Shown: in pieces, positions 35,087 through 39,659 of the stretch | How positions within the stretch are numbered: the first letter of the stretch is position 1 | Layout: every line of letters starts with the position of its first letter | Source: Asaia bogorensis | GTDB taxonomy: Bacteria; Pseudomonadota; Alphaproteobacteria; Reyranellales; Reyranellaceae | Assembly (NCBI GenBank): GCA_945905835.1 | Contig: CAMDQJ010000026.1 | Location: 1-39,659 of the forward strand | Length of the DNA: 39,659 bases | Reading direction: 5' to 3' | Notes under the pieces: generated by a model | Seen by the model: the letters and a program-made list of their open reading frames with translations, nothing else | What the model was told of the DNA's origin: nothing | Database searches by the model: none | Program-made: the position numbers and the translations under genes

Positions 35087-35898
35087 CCGGCGCGTCGCCG
35101 TTCGGCGGGCTCGCCACCGTCGCCGGCCAGCACTGCCATGGCAGCGCGATGGGTCGCGGCATCGCCGGCTGCCAGCACCGATCCGTCGGAGTCGATGTCG
35201 AGTTCCTTGCCCTGCCAGTCGGTGATGAGCCCGCCGGCGCCGGCGACCACGGGCACCAGGGCGGCAAAGTCGTAGAGCTTGAGGCTCGCCTCGACGACCA
35301 GATCGACATGGCCGGCGGCGAGCAGGCCGTAGGCGTAGCAGTCGCCACCCCAGCGGAAGAGCTTTACCCGCTGGGTGAGTGCCTCGTGACGCTTCTCGAA
35401 AGCGCCGGGAAACATGATCGGCGCCGTCGAGTACATGTAGGCCCGGTCGAGAGTCGGACAGGCGCGCGTGGCGACCGGCTTGCTGTTGAAGGTTGTCTGT
35501 CGGCCGGTAACGCCCAGCCAGCGCTCGCCCATGATCGGCTGGTCGATCACGCCCAGCACCGGCTTGCCGCGGTGCAGGAGGGCGATCAGCGTGCCGAAGA
35601 TCGGCAGGCCGGTGATGAAGGCCTTGGTGCCGTCGATCGGGTCGAGCACCCAGACATAATCGGCGTCGAGGCGGACCGAGCCGTGCTCCTCGCCCGACAC
35701 ACCATGGTCCGGCACCTGCGCGGTGAGCAGGGCGCGCATGGCGGTCTCGGCCTCGCGGTCGGCGATGGTTACGGGGCTGCTATCGACCTTGTCGTCGATG
35801 GCGACGGAAGTGCGGAAATAGCGGCACGCGATCGGGCGCACGGCATCGGCCATGCGTTCGGCGAGAGCGACCAGCTCGGCGGAAACCGACCCGGTCAC
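35083..35898 (-). CDS. hisN: Histidinol-phosphatase, inositol-monophosphatase type (HisN)
   Basis: The product is 271 residues of the lithium-sensitive phosphatase superfamily. Metal-binding motifs are SGEEHG (the glutamate, near residues 69-74), VLDPIDGTKAFITGLPIFG (near 83-101) and the C-terminal KLFRWGGDCYAYGLLAAGHVDLVVE. The WGGDCY form and the length match the HisN-type histidinol-phosphate phosphatase common in actinobacteria and alphaproteobacteria, where no bifunctional HisB exists. That fits the monofunctional hisB in this window. A general inositol-phosphatase role cannot be excluded. It shares a CTAG with the acetyltransferase and lies 7 bp after the cytochrome gene. Confidence 0.9.
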   Translation of the reverse strand: MTGSVSAELVALAERMADAVRPIACRYFRTSVAIDDKVDSSPVTIADREAETAMRALLTAQVPDHGVSGEEHGSVRLDADYVWVLDPIDGTKAFITGLPIFGTLIALLHRGKPVLGVIDQPIMGERWLGVTGRQTTFNSKPVATRACPTLDRAYMYSTAPIMFPGAFEKRHEALTQRVKLFRWGGDCYAYGLLAAGHVDLVVEASLKLYDFAALVPVVAGAGGLITDWQGKELDIDSDGSVLAAGDAATHRAAMAVLAGDGGEPAERRRAG

Positions 35899-35905
35899 GG
35901 GAGTC

Positions 35906-36430
35906 CTAGGGAAGCGGCTTGGGCGCGTCGGACATGGTGCGCAGGTAGGCGATCACGTCGGCGCGCTCCTGCTCCTTGGCCAGTCCGGCAAAAGCCATCT
36001 TGGTGCCGCGCACGAAGGCGGTCGGCTTGAAGATCAAGTGGTTGATGGCTTCGTAGTCCCACTCGCCGCCCTTGTCCTTCAGCGCCGAGGAGTAGCCGAA
36101 ACCCTCGTGGCTCGCCAGCTTGCGGCCGACGACGCCCCACTGGTTGGGGCCGACCTTGTTGACGCCGCCCTTGTCGATGGTGTGGCAGATGAAGCACTGC
36201 TTCTGGAAGAGCGCCTTGCCGTTCTCGATATTGGCGCCGGCGAGCTTCGGTCCGATCGGGGCGAGCTCGGCGGGTGCGGCGCCGGCGGCGGCGACGGGCT
36301 CGTCGGCCACGGCGATCGCCGGCTTGTCGAGCATGTGCGGGTGAACCACGGCGTTGGAGACTTTGCCGACGATCATCGCAAAGAGCGCCGAGGCGAGGAC
36401 ACAACCGGCAACCGTGTTGAAATTGGCCAT
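35906..36430 (-). CDS. Membrane-anchored class I cytochrome c
   Basis: The product is 174 residues. An uncleaved N-terminal helix (residues 6-28, VAGCVLASALFAMIVGKVSNAV) anchors it, an Ala/Pro-rich linker follows, and a c-type domain starts near residue 65. Haem attaches at CFICH (about 81-85, in FQKQCFICHTI), and the axial methionine is probably in GTKMAFAG (about 143-150). WGVVGRK and FGYSSALKDKGGEWDYEAINHLIFKP are typical of the CycM/cytochrome c552-like group that carries electrons between the bc1 complex and oxidases. I chose the ATG at 36430; the longer open frame upstream is non-coding in character. The 223-bp divergent gap to pheA contains a hairpin at 36510-36527 and no obvious strong promoter. 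Confidence 0.9.
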   Translation of the reverse strand: MANFNTVAGCVLASALFAMIVGKVSNAVVHPHMLDKPAIAVADEPVAAAGAAPAELAPIGPKLAGANIENGKALFQKQCFICHTIDKGGVNKVGPNQWGVVGRKLASHEGFGYSSALKDKGGEWDYEAINHLIFKPTAFVRGTKMAFAGLAKEQERADVIAYLRTMSDAPKPLP

Positions 36431-36653
36431 AACAGGACTTCCCGCAGCACGAATTTTCGGGGGTTGCTGTAGCATGCCCTCCGACCCGCCAGTAGTATCG
36501 AATCTGGCGCCGCCGCTCGCGCGGCGGAACGTCGCAAGTGTCGGATTTTGCGGGGTTTTTTGCCGACTATCGGATGGTTGACGGCACCGGTCCGGCGGGG
36601 GAAACAGCCCACAACGAGAAGCCCGGATCAGAGGCTTGAGGGGAGTTCGGCAA

Positions 36654-37541
36654 ATGGCGGCTGCAAAGGCCAGCAACACCATCGCGTTCCAGGGCGAGCC
36701 GGGCGCGAACTCGGACATGGCCTGCCGTGCCGCCTTTCCCTACATGACGACGCTGCCGTGCCCGACCTTCGAGGCCGCCATGGGCGCCGTGCAGGCCGGC
36801 AAGGCCGAGCTCGCCATCATCCCGGTCGAGAACTCGATCGCCGGCCGTGTCGCCGACCTGCACAGCCTGCTGCCCCATACCAAACTCAAGATCGTGGCCG
36901 AGCACTTCCAGCGGGTCGAGCACTGCCTGGTCGCCCTGCCGGGGGTCTCGCTCAAGAACATCAAGACCGCCAAGAGCCACGTCCAGGCGCTGGCCCAGTG
37001 CCGCAACTTCCTGAAGAAGAACCACATCACACCGTTGATCCATGGCGACACCGCAGGTGCTGCCCGCGAGATCGCCGAGATCGGCGACAAGAGCGTGGGC
37101 GCCATTGCCTCCTCGCTCGCGGCCAAGATCTACAACCTCAAGGTCCTGGCCGGGAACATCGAGGATGCCGACCACAACACCACGCGCATGCTGGTGTTCA
37201 GCCGTGAGGAGGCCAAGCCCGACTGGCGCACGGTGAGCTGCATGACCGCCTTCCTGTTCCGCGTGAAGAGCGTGCCGGCCGCGCTCTACAAGGCGCTGGG
37301 CGGCTTCGCCACCAACGGCGTCAACATCGTGAAGCTGGAGAGCTATCTCTCGGGTGCGCATTTCGAACAGGCGCAGTTCTATGCCGAGGTCGAGGGCCAT
37401 CCCGAGCAGCACAGCCTGCAGCTTGCGCTGGAGGAGCTGGAGTTCTTCTCGCAAAAGGACAAGTTCAAGATGCTCGGCACCTTTCCGGTCAATCCCTTCC
37501 GCCGCAAGGGCTGGGAAGCGCCGACGTGGCCCGGCACCTGA
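36654..37541 (+). CDS. pheA: Prephenate dehydratase
   Basis: The product is 295 residues, a monofunctional P-protein without a chorismate mutase domain. It converts prephenate to phenylpyruvate for phenylalanine synthesis. The catalytic part (IAFQGEPGANSDMACR, IIPVENSIAGRV, and NTTRMLVFSRE with the active threonine) is followed by an ACT regulatory domain from about residue 195 (MTAFLFRVKSVPAALYKALGGFATNGVNIVKLES), where phenylalanine would bind. I chose the ATG at 36654 because GAGGGGAG (36638-36645) precedes it by 8 bp; a TTG at 36636 would lie inside that ribosome-binding sequence. rpe follows 16 bp later. Confidence 0.96.
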   Translation: MAAAKASNTIAFQGEPGANSDMACRAAFPYMTTLPCPTFEAAMGAVQAGKAELAIIPVENSIAGRVADLHSLLPHTKLKIVAEHFQRVEHCLVALPGVSLKNIKTAKSHVQALAQCRNFLKKNHITPLIHGDTAGAAREIAEIGDKSVGAIASSLAAKIYNLKVLAGNIEDADHNTTRMLVFSREEAKPDWRTVSCMTAFLFRVKSVPAALYKALGGFATNGVNIVKLESYLSGAHFEQAQFYAEVEGHPEQHSLQLALEELEFFSQKDKFKMLGTFPVNPFRRKGWEAPTWPGT

Positions 37542-37557
37542 TAAAGTGAGGCGATAA

Positions 37558-38220
37558 ATGGCGCAGCAGCCCGTCCGCATCGCTCCCTCCATCCTGTCGG
37601 CCGACTTCGCGACGCTGGGCGCGGAGGTTGTGGCTGTGAGTGCCGCCGGCGCCGACTGGATCCATGTCGACGTGATGGACGGCCATTTCGTGCCCAACAT
37701 CACCATCGGCCCGATGGTGGTGAAGGCGCTGCGCAAGCACAGCAAGCTGCCATTCGACGTGCATCTCATGATCACGCCGGTCGACGCCATGGTGCCGGCC
37801 TATGTCGATGCCGGCGCCGACACTGTTTCGTTTCATCCCGAGGCTGGCCCGCACATCCACCGCACGGTCCAGCTCATCAAGAGCCTCGGCAAAAGGGCGG
37901 GCTGCGTGCTCAATCCGGCGACGTCGCTTGCCGCCATCGAGAACGTGCTGGGCGACCTCGACCTCGTGCTGGTAATGAGCGTCAATCCCGGCTTCGGCGG
38001 CCAGACCTTCATCGAAAGCCAGCTCGCCAAGATTTCCGCGCTGCGCAAGGCGATCGATGCGCTGGGCAAGAAGATCGATCTCGAGGTCGATGGCGGGGTC
38101 AATCCCGAGACGGCCAGGCGCTGCATCAAGGCCGGCGCCGATGCCCTGGTAGCGGGCACCGCCGTGTTCAGTGGCGGCCCCGGCAAATACGCATTCAACA
38201 TCAAGGCACTCAGGTCATGA
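37558..38220 (+). CDS. rpe: Ribulose-phosphate 3-epimerase
   Basis: The product is 220 residues, a TIM barrel of the pentose phosphate and Calvin pathways. It interconverts ribulose 5-phosphate and xylulose 5-phosphate. Landmarks are [36 protein letters not shown] with the metal ligands and catalytic Asp, [21 protein letters not shown], and [11 protein letters not shown] with the second catalytic Asp. It begins 16 bp after pheA, and its TGA overlaps the ATG of the glutathione S-transferase gene. Confidence 0.97.
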   Translation: MAQQPVRIAPSILSADFATLGAEVVAVSAAGADWIHVDVMDGHFVPNITIGPMVVKALRKHSKLPFDVHLMITPVDAMVPAYVDAGADTVSFHPEAGPHIHRTVQLIKSLGKRAGCVLNPATSLAAIENVLGDLDLVLVMSVNPGFGGQTFIESQLAKISALRKAIDALGKKIDLEVDGGVNPETARRCIKAGADALVAGTAVFSGGPGKYAFNIKALRS

Positions 38221-39134
38221 GCGATATCATCCTGCATCACTACGGCCTGTCGCCTTATGCCGAAAAGGTACGCATCGGGCTTGGCCTCAAGCAGGCGGCG
38301 TGGAAGTCGGTCGACATTCCCAACGTCATGCCCAAGCCCGACCTGATGCCGCTGACCGGCGGCTATCGCAAGACGCCTGTGATGCAGATCGGCGCCGACG
38401 TCTACTGCGACACCCAGCTCATCATGCTGGAGCTCGAGCGGCGCCTGCCGGCGCCCTCGTTCCTGCCCAAGGGCCGCGAGGGCGAGGCGCGGGCGATCAC
38501 CATGTGGATCGACCGCAACATCTTCTCGCCCGCGGTCGGCGTGGTCATGAGCCAGGTCGCCGACAAGTTCGGAGAGGCCTTCAAGAAGGACCGCAGCGAG
38601 TTCTCCGGTCGCTCGTTCGACCCCGAGCGGATGCGCGCTGCGCTACCGATGTTGCGCGACCAGACCTACGCCCTGCTGTCGATCGCCGAGGCGATGCTGG
38701 CCGGGGACGCTAAGTTCGTGCTGGGCGGCGAACCCAGCCTGGCCGACTGTGCGCTATACAACCCGGTGTGGTTCATCCAGCAGCATCTCGGCGCCACGGC
38801 CGCTCCGCTCGACCGGCTGCCGAAGATCGTCGCCTGGTCGGAGCGCATGAAGGCGCTGGGCGAGGGCAAGCGTACCGACATCAAGGCGACCGATGCGCTC
38901 GAGATCGCCAAGGCGGCCAAGCCCGCGCCGGCCAGCGTCGACGCCAATGATCCGAGCGGCCTGAAATCCGGCCAGAAGCTCAGCGTCACGCCTGACGACA
39001 CCGGCAAGGTGCCGGTGAGCGGCACGCTGGTTGGACTCACAGCCGACCGCATCTCGATCGCCCGCAGCGACCCGCGGGCGGGCGACGTCGTCGTCCATTT
39101 CCCGCGAGCGGGATACATCATCCAGGCGGGCTAG
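38217..39134 (+). CDS. Glutathione S-transferase family protein with extra C-terminal domain
   Basis: The product is 305 residues, about 80 more than a classical GST. The N-terminal thioredoxin-like domain ([20 protein letters not shown], residues 4-23) has SPYAEK in place of a catalytic Cys motif, with [12 protein letters not shown] and [11 protein letters not shown] for glutathione binding. The helical domain follows (about 90-225). After about residue 235 there is an unrelated, strand-rich tail ([48 protein letters not shown]). The role is unknown. The start overlaps the rpe stop (ATGA), and the stop shares CTAG with the convergent PhzF-like gene. Confidence 0.87.
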   Translation: MSDIILHHYGLSPYAEKVRIGLGLKQAAWKSVDIPNVMPKPDLMPLTGGYRKTPVMQIGADVYCDTQLIMLELERRLPAPSFLPKGREGEARAITMWIDRNIFSPAVGVVMSQVADKFGEAFKKDRSEFSGRSFDPERMRAALPMLRDQTYALLSIAEAMLAGDAKFVLGGEPSLADCALYNPVWFIQQHLGATAAPLDRLPKIVAWSERMKALGEGKRTDIKATDALEIAKAAKPAPASVDANDPSGLKSGQKLSVTPDDTGKVPVSGTLVGLTADRISIARSDPRAGDVVVHFPRAGYIIQAG

Positions 39135-39659
39135 AGCGAGACTTCGCCCTTCAGCACGGGCACGCAGCCGCCGCCAACGCTGGCGCGGATGCCATCAGCG
39201 GCGCGGTGTGCCGAGGCGTGCAACAGGCTCGGCCGGCCCATCTCGACGCCTTGCACGATGTCGTAGCGCCGCGCCTTGTCGCTCGTCAGCGACAGCAGCA
39301 GTGCGGCGAGCGGCGTCGCCGCACTTCCCGTGGCGGCATCCTCGACGGTTCCGGACAGCGGAGAGAACATGCGGGCGCGCAGGCGGTTGCCGTCATGGGC
39401 ATAGAGGTAGAGCGGCAGGCGGTTGGCGCCGAGTGCCGGGTAGGTCTTCACGGCCTCGCGGAATCGCGCGATATCGGGCACGGCGCGGGTGAGCGCGTCG
39501 GCCGTCACTTCGGCCACGACGAAGGAGTTGCCGACCGAGGCCATGAGCGGCCGGTGCGCGGCCACCACGACGTCATCCGGCTCGATGCCGGCGCAGCCTG
39601 CCAGCAGGCCGGCGGGCATTTCGGGACCGAGGGTAAGCGGCTGAGGGGCGGCGATGGTG
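39131..39659 (-). CDS. PhzF-family isomerase-like protein, C-terminal part
   Basis: The frame is open to the right edge, so the start and the N-terminal lobe with the catalytic glutamate are outside the window. The visible 175 residues include FSPLSGTVEDAATGSAATPLAALLLS, the hallmark of the C-terminal lobe of the PhzF/diaminopimelate-epimerase fold, and MGRPSLLHA. The family includes the phenazine isomerase PhzF and many enzymes of unknown function; no phenazine genes are nearby, so that pathway should not be assumed. An internal ATG at 39619 is not the start because in-frame coding (TIAAPQPLTLGPE) continues upstream. Its TAG shares CTAG with the glutathione S-transferase gene. Confidence 0.88.
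   Translation of the reverse strand, partial: TIAAPQPLTLGPEMPAGLLAGCAGIEPDDVVVAAHRPLMASVGNSFVVAEVTADALTRAVPDIARFREAVKTYPALGANRLPLYLYAHDGNRLRARMFSPLSGTVEDAATGSAATPLAALLLSLTSDKARRYDIVQGVEMGRPSLLHASAHRAADGIRASVGGGCVPVLKGEVSL

Noticed and set aside
36431..36653. Small RNA or riboswitch in the gap between the cytochrome c and pheA genes
   Set aside because: There is a 7-bp hairpin (36510-36527) and a T-rich run near 36555, but no coherent multi-stem structure or known riboswitch motif could be recognised, and no short leader peptide rich in Phe was seen.

Overview
The window is 39.7 kb of gene-dense, GC-rich chromosome, almost certainly from an alphaproteobacterium. The pointers are a Bug/TctC-type solute-binding protein, pstSCAB-phoU-phoB with phoR upstream, glnK-amtB pairs, hisN and hisB as separate genes, small Flp pilins, and an aminotransferase-ftsK pair. 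A Rhodospirillales/Reyranella-like organism is my guess from gene content; no taxonomic marker here proves it. No tRNA, rRNA, CRISPR array, complete insertion sequence or complete prophage was seen, and no gene-free stretch exceeds 300 bases.

Layout. 1-5.6 kb: end of rlmN, a methyltransferase and small membrane protein on the minus strand, then argG, a rhomboid protease and phoR. 5.6-11.2 kb: the phosphate regulon pstS-pstC-pstA-pstB-phoU-phoB, led by three 11-bp-phased Pho-box heptamers, with a palindrome after pstS and two tandem terminators at the end. 11.1-14.7 kb (minus): AmpG-like transporter, PfkB-type adenosine kinase, DsrE-like protein and a MoeB/ThiF-type E1 enzyme, mostly joined by 4-bp overlaps. 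14.8-16.0 kb: a broken Bcr/CflA drug exporter. 16.0-19.3 kb (minus): WD40 protein, CobW-type metal GTPase, UbiH-like monooxygenase. 19.4-23.0 kb: two tandem glnK-amtB units. The first has a textbook sigma-54 promoter but a 1-nt frameshift in each gene; the second is intact. 23.2-28.4 kb: aminotransferase, ftsK and a BT1/FBT-type transporter. 28.3-30.3 kb (minus): a Bug-family binding protein, an orphan terminase small subunit and two tiny Flp-like pilin genes, one frameshifted. 30.4-33.2 kb (minus): hisH, hisB and an acyl-CoA dehydrogenase. 33.2-34.5 kb (minus): a parDE toxin-antitoxin pair and a mosaic of gene fragments. 34.6-39.7 kb: a GNAT acetyltransferase, hisN, a membrane-anchored cytochrome c, pheA, rpe, a glutathione S-transferase with an extra C-terminal domain, and a partial PhzF-like gene.

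Most of the window is ordinary housekeeping sequence and I found no convincing new multi-gene system. The points that most deserve a second look are the broken, sigma-54-driven glnK-amtB copy next to an intact copy; the set of single-base frameshifts at several loci, which could be real decay or base-calling error; the GMC-oxidoreductase/MATE mosaic at 34.0-34.5 kb; the regulatory architecture of the pst operon (phased Pho boxes, internal palindrome, stop codon inside a terminator loop); and the CobW-WD40 pairing.
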